Origin: Kappaphycus alvarezii
Lineage: Eukaryota > Rhodophyta > Florideophyceae > Gigartinales > Solieriaceae
NCBI GenBank assembly: GCA_002205965.3
Contig: NADL03000883.1
Coordinates: 32,210-96,209, forward strand
Length of the DNA stretch: 64,000 nt
Reading direction: 5' to 3'
The first letter of the stretch is position 1, and every line of letters begins with the position of its first letter. Positions 48,201-59,090 of the stretch are shown piece after piece. The position numbers and the translations under genes were made by a program. The notes under the pieces were generated by a model, which was given only the letters and a program-made list of their open reading frames with translations, was not told where the DNA came from and made no database searches.

Positions 48201-49547
48201 CCACTAGAGATCCATCGGTGTTGTCTGTAAGCAGAACAGCGTTGCGATTGAATTGGGAGTTAATGCCGCGATTTGCCATTTCGGATACCGAGAGCAGCTG
48301 GTATCGAAGAGTAGGAACGTGAAGTACGTTCTTTAGTAGGCATTGAACGGTATCCTTTTTATAACGGAGAGTCAGCACTACGTCACCTGTTCTCTCGATA
48401 GAGGCTGTAGAATCTGCTCCCAGATCCAGAGTTGAGTTAGCCGAGGACTCTTGGTATGAAACAAAGGCCGAGCGATCGTGCGTGACATGGGGTGTACAGC
48501 CCGAATCGATAACCCATTCATAGCAAGGGATACAGAGCTACCAATAGTTTGTAGCGCCACATTGCTTGGTTCAAGGGATTCGCTTCAGTGACAATTATTT
48601 CCATCAACCGAGTGATCGGTGGTGACATTGCTTACAAAGATCTCGTTTCACACTCCGGAGTTGCAGCGTCGCAATCAGCGACGCGATGGTTAGGCATGGA
48701 TACCAAGCAGACGAGGTCTCTGTCTTCTTCTTTCTCAAGGGAAGCTTGGGAAGCTACAAGACCTTTTCCCCCATCTCGGCCCTTGTTCAAGTGGGCTCGA
48801 GCTGGGTGGCCAAGTAGCAAGGTGTGGGTACTTTTTGAAGCAGCGACTGCTGTCACGATGCTTTCCACAGTGTATGCATATCTCAGCGGTAGGGTCTCGC
48901 TTGAACTTGGGCCGTTGCTTTCCAAGAAGAGCCGCGGATTCCGAAGCCCTCAAGGCGTCCTGATCTCGTTGGGCATGGCGCTGCTCCTCTTGGTGGCATC
49001 TGCTTTGAACGAACTCGAAGGAGAATTTGTCGTCATCGAGATGAGCAGCGTCAAGGGCCGAGATGAGAGTATCAAAGCGATCTGGCAGGCCGTTAAGTAG
49101 CGCCATGGCCATTTCGCTGTCTTCGATGTGGACGGACATCGACTTGAGAGTGGCAGCGAGCTGGCGGATACGGGCGGCGAACGAGAGCACTTTCTCGTTC
49201 GGGTTCATCTTGGCGGTATAGAATCGGCGCCTGGCAGCCAGTTTATTGAGAAGAGTATGCTTCTCAAAGATATCACAAATCAGGGACCACATGACCTTGG
49301 CGGTATTGGCATGCTGGACTTGTTCGAGATGGGTATCAGATAGAGTCAGTCCGATGGTAGCCCTAGCCTTGCAATCCGCCTTCTTCCATGCGGAGTATGT
49401 AGGTGACGAGGTTTCCGGAGGGTCTTCAGTAAGGTGGTCGTCAACTTCCCTCAGTGAGAGCAATAGTTGAATTCTCGACTTCCAGATGTGGAAGTTGTCA
49501 TCACGGAGCTTCTCGAGACTGTCGAGTCGAAGTCCTGAAGAGTCCAT
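45300..49547 (-). pseudogene. gag-pol: Copia gag-pol of family E, several frameshifts
   Basis: Gag ATG at 49547 (MDSSGLRLDSLEKLRDDNFH), open to 48735, with a degenerate knuckle (CIHCGKHRDSSRC, not the normal CX2CX4HX4C spacing). Protease VIDSGC near 48507 (canonical DSG). Integrase 48378-47389 has TWHERLAHI, SCVGCILGK, LVHSDVLGP and TPQQNGTAERMNRTL, with a short extra segment (EFHDTRIPFEND) before the second catalytic block. Then linker 47385-47074; RT 46916-46359 (TAFLNGELEEEIF) and 46341-45580 (LYVDDLLIAG); RNase H to 45300 with SDSDWAGC, SSCEAEYIS and ILTKPLLR. Breaks near 47390, 46970, 46430 and 45690. The 3' part is nearly identical to the second E copy at 59143-61195, where 347 codons are continuous. 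Confidence 0.93.
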
Positions 49548-49619
49548 GGAGAAAAGCAGCGGAGTGAGAGAAAGAACTGTGCTTATAGATAGAAGGAGCA
49601 CAGGGGGTCGATAACAGAT

Positions 49620-50484
49620 TTACTTATTTCTACGATTAATGTGCCTGTTGCGATCGTGTCTCGTCTGGAAGAGGCGATTGCAGCAAACACACGGAGTGAT
49701 GGCTGATCTCCTCTCGACTCTGTTTCGACACTTCTTTCCACCTCTGTGCTGCTCGAGCTGCTTTGGACCCGAGACTTTGAGTTGGCAAAGGTCACAAACC
49801 AGGAGGGAAGACTTGGGCTTGGAGATAGGAGGAACAGGAGTTGGAGGTAGGGGAACGAATGGAGCCGGAGAGAGAGGTTCGACTGAAAGAGGAGTCGGAA
49901 CCCTTGGAGATGAAGGAACAAATGCAACAGAAGGGGCAGCAGGAGAGAGTGGAGATTGGATGGGAGCAGCTGGAGCTGGAGACGTCGAAGCCGGAGAAGG
50001 GGAGATGAGAGAAACCACTTGAATGGGTCGGGGTGTCGGAGGTTTCGGATCCTTCTTCTTCTTCGGCTCTCCTCCCTTTGATTCCTGCTTGGCTTCGATA
50101 CTCTGCTCGATGAGGCAGGAAGCGGCTTGGAGCGAAGGTTCGTTGGCTTTGACTTCTTTCGTAGAGGTTTCGGAGCTAGAGATTTCGGACGAGCAGGCAG
50201 TTTCGGACGGTTGGCAAGGGAAAGGATATGGTTTAAGAAGGAGTCCTTCTTCTCCGGAGGAGGAGGCTTGGAGACGACTTCGACTTGAACAACCTCTGGA
50301 GTAGTCGCGGTGGAAGGAATGTCGTTACCTTCGCCGTCCGACTCAATAGCGGAATCGTCGATGAAACGCACTTCGGACGGGCAGGAGGCTTGGCGGAGGA
50401 TTCGTCGAAGGTAAGGCGGCGAATCACGGGATCGTTCGGAGGGATGTCGATGCCGCGACGAAATACGGAGAGTGAGATGACCAC
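49620..50484 (-). pseudogene. Accessory Pro-rich two-zinc-finger protein in the leader of family E
   Basis: Three overlapping minus-strand frames (50484-50233, 50371-49583, 50018-49620) make up one likely product: an acidic start (FIDDSAIESDGEGNDIPS), a Pro/Lys/Arg-rich middle, a long Pro/Ser/Ala stretch, and two fingers in one frame. Finger 1 is C-x2-C-x12-H-x5-C (starts CDLCQLKV); after 12 residues finger 2 starts CVCCNRLF with the same spacing, but its last ligand is Lys followed by stop. Two frame changes (near 50375 and 50020) mean it is broken as sequenced. Position and finger spacing match the leader proteins of A and C although the sequence is otherwise unlike. Function unknown. Confidence 0.6.
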
Positions 50485-50570
50485 TGGTAACAGAAATTTG
50501 TGAGGTTAGGCGGAGGATAAGGCAATGCTTCGGGATGGTAGGAGAAAAGCACAGGATGGTTTGGACTTAC
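50484..50570 (-). other. Putative leader intron of family E
   Basis: Minus strand: donor ACA|GTAAGT at 50570 and acceptor TTACCAG|TGG ending at 50484, 87 bp. It lies in the untranslated leader upstream of the zinc-finger frame. Consensus matches only; no transcript evidence. Confidence 0.4.
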
Positions 50571-50956
50571 TGTTGCGACTAGGCACGGGCCGTGAGACAA
50601 ACCGGGGTATGTAACACGGGGGCGAGACAAGAAGCAACGAGAGCAAGACGGGCCGCAAGATGTACTGGAATCTGTGGTGTGGGGATGAAGAGCGGCGACG
50701 GGCTGCAAAACCAACAGGAGTAGGTAGAGCAGGGACGACGGACACTAAGCAGGCCACAAGACAGGAGGTCAGTAGATAATGCAGAGACGTCAAGAGAGTG
50801 CGGTCAAACCTTACGGGCTTTTTTTTTTTTTTTTCTTCCCTACACGGAGTGTAGGGTAGCCTCCGCGAAGTTGTTCAGTCTGTCCCTACACGGAGTGTAG
50901 GGTAGCGTCCGGGGTGCGCGAGCAAGCGAGATGGATTCGTGAGCAGCGCTAGTGTC
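50571..50956 (-). other. Family-E leader with two identical hairpins and a T/A tract
   Basis: No gene. Holds a run of Ts (about 50820-50834, + strand) and two copies of the perfect inverted repeat CCCTACACGGAGTGTAGGG (50838-50856 and 50884-50902), each an 8-bp stem with a 3-nt loop, 46 bp apart and close to the primer site. Confidence 0.7.
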
Positions 50957-50970
50957 CTGGGCCCATAACC
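50957..50970 (-). other. Primer-binding site of family E, half-tRNA iMet type
   Basis: Minus strand GGTTATGGGCCCAG directly after LTR end CA (50972-50971). Identical to the sites of families A and C although the rest of the leader is unrelated. Confidence 0.88.
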
Positions 50971-51420
50971 TGATAGACAAGGAGAAGGGAGAGAGCGCGA
51001 GCGGACGAGAGAGAGAGCGAGAAGAGGGAGAGAGAGCGAGAAGAGGGAGAGAGAGCGAGTGGAGAGAGAGAGAGAGCAAGAGGAGAGAGGGAGTGAGCGA
51101 CCAAGGAGAAGAGTTGAGAGAAGGGAAAGTGGTGAGAGACTTTACTTCGACCAAGAGTGGGCTGAGACCATGGCTTATATAGACTTCAGGGCGAGTCGCT
51201 TGATGCTTCGGCACGACCTGTGAAGTTTCCAAAGCCATGTAGACGACGGTGAAGGAATAAACCTAAACCTTCTGAGCTGATCTGAAAAAGATCAGCTCAA
51301 GCTCACAGCACAGTACAGTGCATAAACGTAACGGTCAAGATCTAGATTGAACAGTAAAGTACAGTAAAGTACAGTAGCTGTCCCCGCATACATTGTCAGT
51401 AAGCTGTAATTGTACCAACA
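50971..51420 (-). mobile_element. Family-E 5' LTR, complete
   Basis: TGTTGGTACAATTACAGC...TCTATCA, 450 bp. Purine/pyrimidine-rich end (GA repeats on the + strand at about 50985-51110), AGATCAGCTCA palindromic segment, and a TATA box. Confidence 0.9.
51174..51181 (-). promoter_or_regulatory. TATA box in family-E LTR
   Basis: TATATAAG on the sense (minus) strand in the middle of the 5' LTR. The same motif is at 44935-44942 and 58842-58849 in the other E LTRs. A plausible Pol II promoter element by consensus. Confidence 0.5.
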
Positions 51421-52185
51421 GTTTCTATATTTACCCTATAGTTGCCTGGACTGGCTGCATACAGTTTCCACTATACTCATTATACTTGCTGTATACAAAT
51501 CACTCTTGCACAAGTATGCAGCCAAAGTATGTTGATGCAGCCACGTTGCTTTTACAGTATTGCACGTATAGCACGTAAGGCTTAATTCACGTTGAACGGC
51601 CTGCATGAGATTTACGTACTGTTATGTAACAACGTGACACAAGCCCGCTAAAAATTGTTTTCTACTTTTATGATATTTAAGTTCCCGCCTTAAGTTCCCG
51701 CCTTTGAGTTCTGTTACAGGCCGAGAGATTACTGTTGCGTTGGCGGGTCACGTAAGGCATAATTCACGGGTTGACTGTTTTAGTGTACGTTTACATAACA
51801 GAACATGCATGGCTAGCATGCACGTAATGTTACTTACGTTTTGAATATCGGTAATTATGAATTTCCCGCGCATGCAAATCAGGGATTCTGAGGCATCTCG
51901 GCTTGGGTAGGCTATAGGATCAACAAAGAGAGTACTGCAAATGTAGATTTTGCTACTTTCGTTTTGCTTTCACAAAGCCGAAGTGAGTACCGGCAAACAG
52001 TATATAGTTGTAGTCTAATAGCTCATCCAAGTAAAGAAGAGGCACGGACTTGCCTTTGATTTCAACACCAACCTCACCCTTGCCGTTCTATCTCCTTTCT
52101 GTTTCCTTTATCCAACTACACTCTTTCCCTACTTCCCTTTTCATTCTCTCTCCTCATCCCTCATCATCCCCTCTTCCATTCATCA
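51421..52185 (+). mobile_element. Family-B LTR fragment, + orientation
   Basis: Starts inside the LTR (GTTTCTATATTTACC) exactly at the family-E LTR end and runs to the LTR terminus TTCATTCATCA. The next bases, AGATG, belong to family-D gag/protease, so the right end is an original insertion boundary. Confidence 0.88.
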
Positions 52186-53075
52186 AGATGTGGCCCCGCT
52201 GTCAGCGTAGGTGTCCATGTCTCTTTCCGGTGGCGGAAGTACAGTACACTTCTCCATGGACATACCGGCAACTTCAATCTTCGAAGCCCTTCCTGATGAA
52301 TTTCCGGACGACTTGGTACTTCCGGACTTGTCCTTTGGCTTGGAGTTCAGCTTGTCCAGAATGCTTTTGGGCAAGTGGTTATCTGGGTTGTCCGGGTTCA
52401 TATGACACCGATCCGATGTATGTCCATCGCGATCACAAAAGGTGCAGTGATATCCATTGCTGCTTGTGGCAGCATACGCATGACCAGCAGATTCATGGCG
52501 GGTTTGGTCATCCGAAATGTTGTAGTCCCTTTGATCCGCAGTGGCTGAGCCAGTCGACGCCTTAGAACTTCCAGAGCCTCTGTTCTTGCCTTTCTCTCGA
52601 CTGCGACTTCGACTAGAATTCCCCGAAGTCATTTGTCGTGCATTGAATTCATCGATCAGCGTGGTCGCGACATAGTCCCAAGTCAACTCAGAGATGTCTT
52701 TGGTCCGAAGTGCAGCGGCGGCGGACTCCAAAGAGCAGGTGGGGTCAATAGATGCCAAAAGCATCGGAGCCTTGTGAGACTATGGAATGGCAGCGTCCTT
52801 ACCAATGCAATCCAACTGTGAAAACAGTGCCGCGAACTGATCGACGTACTCTGACATGTTCTGCCCATTGTATGACATTCGGAACAGTTGAGCTTGTACG
52901 GCGATACGAGAGACAGTTCTGTTGGATGCATAGCGCGCATCCAGTAATTCAAGCATGCGTGCAGGGTCATCATCCACATCCATTACAAGGCGGAGAGGGG
53001 CGTCACCAAGTGCACAGATAATGATCGCACATGCCTTTTCACGCTTCGCCAGAGTGCGGGAACTGTTGTGAGTAA
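52186..53075 (-). pseudogene. gag: Family-D copia Gag and protease start, cut at both ends
   Basis: Minus strand. Gag from about 53075 (REKACAIIICALGD, lacking the N-terminus) through DVDDDPARMLELLDARY, a Ser/Arg/Gly-rich linker and a CCHC knuckle (CTFCDRDGHTSDRC), to the protease start YADSGATS at 52195. A family-B LTR interrupts it there; on the other side a family-A-type LTR interrupts it at 53075/53076. One frame change near 52770. Likely the 5' part of the element whose pol lies at 40373-43447. Confidence 0.85.
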
Positions 53076-54233
53076 TGGGAATCGGAGAGGGTGAAGGACT
53101 TTGCTGGACGGATGAAGTTGCGGGCTTGGCTACCCAGAATTTACTCGGAACTCTAAAATCCTGGCCTTAAGTACAACCTACAACTACTTTCTAACTCACT
53201 GCGTCCACTAACAGAATCCCAGAAACTATTGCCATTTGAGCGGATTTCAAGATCTTGGCCCGGTGATAACAGTCATTAGGGGCAATTTTGGAACTGCTTC
53301 CAAAGTTGACAAATTTGTGTAAATAGGTTGGCCCAATACACACATCAATACAGTACCTTATTTTGCAGACTTATCGGAACCAAATTCACTTGTGCCAAAA
53401 TAACGGACTCAATCCGTCATACGTAAAATAGAATCACATAACTGATTTTTGGATGCAGTCGGTCCAATCTTCATCATAATTACGAACCTCATACATATGA
53501 TGGAATCACATAACTGATTTTTGGATGCAGTTGTACAAATCAATATCATAACTAGAAACCTCATACATATGATGAAATCACATAACTGATTTTTGGATGC
53601 AGTTGTACAAATCAGTATCATAACTAGAAACCACATACATATGATGGAATCGCATAACCGATTTTTGGATGCAGCTGGATAAAACCCGTAATCATAACTA
53701 GAATCCTCATACATAATATAAAATCAAATACCTCTTTCTAGGAGTCCCGACAGTACTGCCATAATCGATTCATACTGTACAAAGTCAAGTACAGTAAGGA
53801 GTACAGTACTTGGTATATTACGATGTACAGTGCGAAGTACAGTTCCTCATTTGTCACTAGTACAGTACGTGTACAACACTGCACAAAAGGTTTCTACTCT
53901 TAGCTGTACCACGTGTACATCACATACACAACTGCCACCACGTACACGTGTACATAGCTTCCCTCAGCATATCTCTCATACAGTATACTCATCATCCACT
54001 TATAGTACCCTACCCTACGTAAAATCACCCCATAAACAACATTTTGCCCTCAAAGTCGCTGACCGCTCAAAATCGTACTTTCGTCCCTGGGAACTTTGGA
54101 TTTCTTCCGAAATGCCTTAGGGCCACCCTTCATTCAACATGTGGGCATGTGTACACGTGGAACATGCCTCATGCCTCTTATGAGGTTTGGCACCGATGTG
54201 GGGTCACGTGATCGTCTTGCCAAATCAACAACA
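53076..54233 (-). mobile_element. Complete family-A-type LTR, 3' LTR of element F
   Basis: Minus strand TGTTGTTGATTTGG (54233) ... CCCA (53076), 1158 bp, with the 72-bp satellite at about 53715-53430. This intact copy shows that the 236-bp array fragments and the cut LTR at 5438-6494 are two parts of one LTR type. Preceded on the minus strand by the polypurine tract GAGGGGGGG. Confidence 0.9.
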
Positions 54234-54253
54234 CCCCCCCTCAATTACATGAC

Positions 54254-54781
54254 CTAAGCATCGTGAACCTCTCCGAGGCCTAGAGATTTTATGCATTTCA
54301 TGAATAGAATGCGATTAAGAGGCTTGGTGAGTATATCTGCTGGCATATCTGCAGAAGGTACGTGAAATAGTGAAACAATTTTTCGAGTCACAGCATCTCG
54401 GACAAAATGATATGATATGTCAATGTGCTTATTTCGCCTGTTCACTCCTTCGTTACCCGCAAACGCTATTGTGCCAGCATTATCACACCCGATTGTAACT
54501 GTGCTGTCTTTCGACTTTCCCAATGCGTCTGCAAGAAGGCACCTGAGCCAAGCTGCCTCTTTGCAAGCCTCACACAGTGCAATATACTCCGCTTCGCATG
54601 TGGATTTCGCAACGACCGTTTCTCTCCTAGACGACCAACTAATAGCTCCCCCACACAGTTTGAACACATATCCACTGGTGGACTTTCCCGAGTCCAAGCA
54701 CCCACCCCAGTCTGCATCGCTGAAGCCCTCTAGAGTTTGCACTGTTGGTGATTTTGTGAGACGATCACACGCCCATCGCAT
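54254..54781 (-). pseudogene. pol: Copia RNase H of element F, 5'-truncated
   Basis: An open 175-codon frame with SDADWGGCLDSGKSTSG, CEAEYIAL, GCDNAGTIAF and ILTKPLNR, i.e. the RNase H domain and C-terminus of pol. The upstream part is cut off by the family-C LTR beginning at 54782. Only about 14 bases separate the stop from the polypurine tract of its 3' LTR. Confidence 0.9.
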
Positions 54782-56191
54782 TGACTAGACGTCTCGCACG
54801 GAGGTTGGGAAAGCTGTATATCTGTACACGTGGACACGTGTGGTTCTGAAGGATAATATATGCCAAATTTACCCGAAAAACAAAGTTGCCGGGGACGAAA
54901 AGCCATTTTCGAGGGTCGACGACAAATGCAAATTTTGCATAATTGTAGACAAGTGGAACTTGGCCCATAATGCCTAGGCTAAGAATTGCCTGCTTTAATC
55001 CTATTGGCTGATAGGTCAAATGCTGCAATTCTATTGGCTGGTGATGTACACGTGTAATGGCTGTAGAGGTGTAAGGGTTGACTTTGAGCTATTTTAGAGG
55101 GAAGAATGGTGTTTATGGGGTCATTTTACATAGGGTAGGGCACTGTAAGTGGGTGAGAAGTATACTGTATAAGAGGTATGTCGAGGTAAGGTATGTACAC
55201 TTGTACGTGGTGGCAGTTGTGTATGTGATGTACACGTGGTACAGCAAAGAGTAGAAACCTTTGGTGCAGTGGTGTACACATACTGTACTGGTGTCAAGTT
55301 TCGTACTGTACCTCGTACTGTGCTTCTTACTGTACCTCGTACTGTACTTCTTACTGCACTTGAGTTCGTACAGTGGGAGTTGGTTATGAAAATACTATCA
55401 TGGCTACAACGCTCCGGTCTCTCCAGGTACAGTAGAATGCCTGCTGTATCCGCCGGCTGCATCCAAAATCAGTTTTGTGATTCTATAACACGTATGAGGT
55501 TTCTGATTATGATTACGATTTGCCGGCTGCATCCAAAATCAGTTATGTGATTCTATAATACGTATGAGGTTTCTAATTATGATTACGGGTTATCCGGCTG
55601 CATCCAAAATCAGTTGTGTTATTCCATAATACGTATGAGGTTTTTGATTATGATTAAGGTGTGCCCGCTGCATCCAAAATCAGCTATGTGATTCCCTAAC
55701 ACGTATGAGGTTTCTGATTATGATTACGGTTTGCCCACTGCATCCAAAATCAGCTATGTGATTCTCTAACACGTATGAGGTTTCTGATTATGATTACGGT
55801 TTGCCGGCTGCATCCAACATCAGTTGTGTGATTCCATAATACGTATGACGGGTTGAGTCCGTTATTTTGGCACAAGAGAATTCGATTCGGATGAGCTTAC
55901 AAAATAAGGTGCTGTATTGATAGGTGTATTGGGCCAAACTGTCTTACACGAATTTGACAACTTTGGAAGCAGTTCTAAAAATGCCCCAATTGAACGTTAT
56001 TACTGGGCCAATATGTTTCAATCTGTCCAAATGGTTCAGTTTCTATGTTTTTGTTAATGGACGCAGTGAGTTAGAGAGTAGTTGCAGGTTGTACTTAAGG
56101 TCAGAATTTTAGAGTACCGAGTAAATTCTGGGTAGCCAAGCCCGCAGCTTCATCCTCTTCCCCACAGCCTTCCCCATCGCAACTCATCTCA
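54782..56191 (+). mobile_element. Family-C 5' LTR
   Basis: Runs from about TGACTAGACGTC (54782; start inferred from the break in F) to CATCTCA (56191), followed by the primer site. The inner part is homologous to family-A LTRs, including the 70-72 bp satellite. The outer part shares with family-B LTRs the ACGAAAAGCCATTTTCG hairpin and CACGTG motifs. Confidence 0.82.
55447..55858 (+). repeat. ~70-bp satellite inside the family-C LTR
   Basis: Six units (GGCTGCATCCAAAATCAG...TACGTATGAGG), more diverged from the family-A units than these are from one another. Confidence 0.9.
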
Positions 56192-56205
56192 GGTTATGGG
56201 CCCAG
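56192..56205 (+). other. Primer-binding site of family C, half-tRNA iMet type
   Basis: GGTTATGGGCCCAG directly after the LTR CA. Confidence 0.88.
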
Positions 56206-56289
56206 TTTAACGCTACCTCTCTCTTTGATTCCCGTAAGTCGTCCTGTGTCGTTGTCCTGTTTCGCTTTGTTTGTCTCAGCCTGTTGAAT

Positions 56290-56952
56290 ATGTCCACGTT
56301 CCTGGTAAGTTATTTGAATAATTCCATTTCTTGGCACATCGAAGTGATTCTCTTTGCACCTTTTGGTTGGTCTAAAGACTTGTAATTCCATAAAGATGTT
56401 ACTGACGATCACTTCCACTATCTGTGCCTGCTTCTGCGGGGTTGTGCTAGACTCGGAATTAGCCCTGGTGCCGCGAGTGCCCAGGGCTCCATCGGTCAGA
56501 GGTTTACCGTCAGGGAGGAGGTCAAGTGTGGAGAGGATCGAGGTTATTGAACCGACAACACCACCGCCGCCGACGCTCGCCCTTCCTGCCGCCCAGGAAG
56601 GATATAGGATCCCCCGCAGGTCAGTACCTCCACAGAAGCCGATTAGAAAAATTCAACGACTCTCGGCCAAGAAAGCCAAAGCGCTTGCCGATCGAGTCGC
56701 GAAGAGGGAGCTGAAGGCGAAGAAGCGAGTTCCGCCGAGGCACAAGAGGTACTGCAAGACCTGCCAGATTAGCTGCAATAGTGCTAAGACATTCTACGAT
56801 CACGTACATTCTAAGGGTCATAATACTAGAGTAGCCAACAAAAAGGAGACCCCTGGTGTACTGTTTGTGATAGAGTGTTCGACTCCCACGAAGTTCTGAA
56901 ACGCCACGAGAACGGGAAAGATCACTTGAAAGTAGTTTTGTCTCAGCAGTAA
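56290..56952 (+). CDS. Accessory two-zinc-finger protein in the leader of family C
   Basis: Homologue of 4678-5341. The main frame (56354-56899) has the Pro-rich part, RLSAKKAKALADRVAKREL, and finger 1 (starting KRYCKTC, C-x2-C-x12-H-x5-H). Finger 2 (starting CTVCDRVF, same spacing) follows 35 nt later in the -1 frame and ends at TAA 56950-56952. Over the helix and finger 1, 58 codons show 15 synonymous and 8 amino-acid changes against family A; over finger 2 it is 7 and 2. That pattern indicates past selection on the protein in both frames. A short upstream exon (ATG 56290, donor GTAAGT at 56305) and acceptor GCTAG (56450) match those of family A, but the exon is one base shorter and would not join in frame. 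Confidence 0.72.
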
Positions 56953-57051
56953 AAGGGATCCATACTTTGGTTAAAAGCGAGTGCTCGGCCTTTGCATTTA
57001 GCTTTGAGTTTCGTGTGCTGTGTTCTTATAGAGGTGGGCTTGCCATTGCAA

Positions 57052-57066
57052 GGGACTATCGGTCCC
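57052..57066 (+). other. Conserved leader hairpin, family C
   Basis: GGGACTATCGGTCCC, 48 nt before gag, preceded by CTTGC-CATT-GCAAG. Identical in stem 2 to family A. Confidence 0.6.
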
Positions 57067-57114
57067 CGGTTTGGGATCTTCGAACAGAACACAAGCACCT
57101 CTAATCTATTTGAA

Positions 57115-58657
57115 ATGAGTAGCGGAGAAGCTCAAGGAGGAGGGTCAATGAAGATAGAGAAGCTGACGGATACGAATTTTTATGTGTGGAAGCAGAAAAT
57201 ACAGCTACTTTTGGCACTGTGAGATGTAGAACAGTACATAACAGATGATACTGTCCCTGCTGATGAAAATTCTTCAACGTACAGGACATGGAAGCAGGGA
57301 GATCGAAAAGCCAGAGCAATCATAGGGCTGTCTCTTTCTGATGACCATTTGGACCATGTAAGAGATGCTGTTACTGCAAGGGTATGTGGGTTGCTATTCT
57401 AGAGGTGTTTGAGCGACATACGCTGCTGAACAAGTTGGCTGCTCGTAGAGAGTTTTACACTGTCAGTATGCTAGAAAATGAGAAGGTGCTTCCGTATATC
57501 GGACGTGTGAGACACCTGGCGGCTCGTTTGAAGTCCATGGGGGTCGTTATCGATGACAAAGAGATGGCTATGGCAGTGCTTAACGGCCTCCAACCGCGTT
57601 TTCACAGCCTCATTGTTGCTCTGAACGCTCTTGGATCTGAAGACAACTCCTTTGGAGTGGAGTATGTCAAAAGTCGTCTACTTCAAGAGGAACAACGAGC
57701 TTCAATGAAGTCGTCCAGGCGACAGATGACTTCAAGTGCCGCCCTTATTGGCAATGTTTTTGAAGGAAGGCGCCAGTCTTCTTTGACGTGCACTAATTGT
57801 GGTCACACCGGACACACAGCCTCCCGTTGCTGCGGAAAGGATGTTAATGGAAAGCGACCTTCTCCACCCGAACGATTTCAGCGGAGGCAATTACAGAAGC
57901 CAACGGCAATGATCGCTCAAGAAAAGGATGGCTCGGAAGCGAATGAGGTGGAGTATATTTGTCTGGTGAACAAAGCGGATAAGTCTAACGTTAAAATAAC
58001 CTCTAACACATGGCTTATAGATTCCGGGTGCTCCGCCCACATGACGTTTGACAAAAGCCTCTTTACAGACTACCGTGAGGTCTCGAACAGCCGCGTTGAG
58101 ATGGGAACCAAGGCTTGTGCGATTGTGGCTGGAGTCGGGAGCATTCATTTGATGCTATCAGTGAACGGCACTTAAAAATCTTGTAAGCTCAGCAATGTGC
58201 TACACGTTCCCAGTTTTGCCTTTTCTCTAATTTCAGTACGCCAGATGGTCGACAATGGACTTGATGTTCAGTTTGTTCGTGACAAGTGTACTGTAAAGAA
58301 AAATGACTGTACTGTGGCAACCGCGACAAGTAAAGGAGAGCTCTACGTGCTTGATACGTGTGATATGACTCATTCGGCTCACAAAGCCTCCTTGAAGACG
58401 TGGCACGAAAGACTTGCTCACGTTCATACTCAAGGAATCTTGTCTATGTCTCGCAAGAACGTAGTAAGTGGACTTCATCTTTCTTCTTCAAATGATACCA
58501 AAGATACTGGCTCATCTTCTGACTTTGATTCCGTGAAATGCGATGCTTGTGTGGTAGGAAAAGCAACTCGTGCTGTAATTCCCAAACATCGCTCAGGAGG
58601 TAGGGCAAAGCAGCTGCTAGACTTAGTCCATTCGGACGTCTGTGGCCCACTCCAAAC
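57115..58657 (+). pseudogene. gag-pol: Copia gag and partial pol of family C, interrupted by element E2
   Basis: ATG 57115 (MSSGEAQGGGSMKIEKLTD). A TGA at 57220-57222 replaces Arg, the frame shifts near 57382, then 57384-58175 is open through Gag, knuckle (CTNCGHTGHTASRC) and protease (WLIDSGCSAHM, DSG), ending at a TAA at 58173. It continues at 58197 with the integrase zinc region (TWHERLAHV...CDACVVGK) to LVHSDVCGP at 58650. The E2 LTR begins at 58658. RT, RNase H and 3' LTR should lie beyond the window. Confidence 0.92.
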
Positions 58658-59090
58658 TGATAGACAAGGAGAAGGGAGAGAGCGCGAGCGGACGAGAGAG
58701 AGAGCGAGAAGAGGGAGAGAGAGCGAGTGGAGAGAGAGAGAGAGCAAGAGGAGAGAGGGAGTGAGCGACCAAGGAGAAGAGTTGAGAGAAGGGAAAGTGG
58801 TGAGAGACTTTACTTCGACCAAGAGTGGGCTGAGACCATGGCTTATATAGACTTCAGGGCGAGTCGCTTGATGCTTCGGCACGACCTGTGGAAGTTTCCA
58901 GAAGCCATGTAGACGACGGTGAAGGAATAACCCTAAACCTATCTGAGCTGATCTGAAAAAGATCAGCTCAAGCTTACAGCACAGTACAGTGCATAAACGT
59001 AACGGTCAAGATCTAGGTTGAACAGTAAAGTACTGTAAAGTACAGTAGCTGCCCCGCATACATTGTCAGTAAGCTGTAATTGTACCAACA
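58658..59090 (-). mobile_element. Family-E 3' LTR of the second copy (E2)
   Basis: Minus strand TGTTGGTACAATTACAGC (59090) ... TCTATCA (58658), 433 bp, both termini intact. The left flank in family-C integrase is CAAAC, the expected target duplication. Confidence 0.9.

Larger units (their letters stand above)
44745..51420 (-). mobile_element. Family-E copia element, full length
   Basis: Both LTRs (51420-50971 and 45247-44745), primer site (50970-50957), leader with zinc-finger ORF, gag, protease, integrase, RT, RNase H and polypurine tract are all present in order on the minus strand, 6.7 kb in total. No matching 5-bp target duplication is seen (CTCCG versus GTTTC), and both flanks are cut-off family-B LTRs in opposite orientation. 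The ends have therefore been rearranged since insertion. Confidence 0.88.

Noticed and set aside
49583..50371. Host gene for the Pro/Arg-rich 262-codon frame
   Set aside because: It lies between the E primer site and E gag, both LTRs are in place, and the finger spacing matches the leader ORFs of A and C, so it belongs to the element.
56826..56850. Classical -1 slippery heptamer (X XXY YYZ) between the two zinc fingers
   Set aside because: In C the in-frame context is C AAA AAG and in A it is A AGA AAA AGA; neither fits the consensus exactly, so programmed frameshifting is only one of several explanations.
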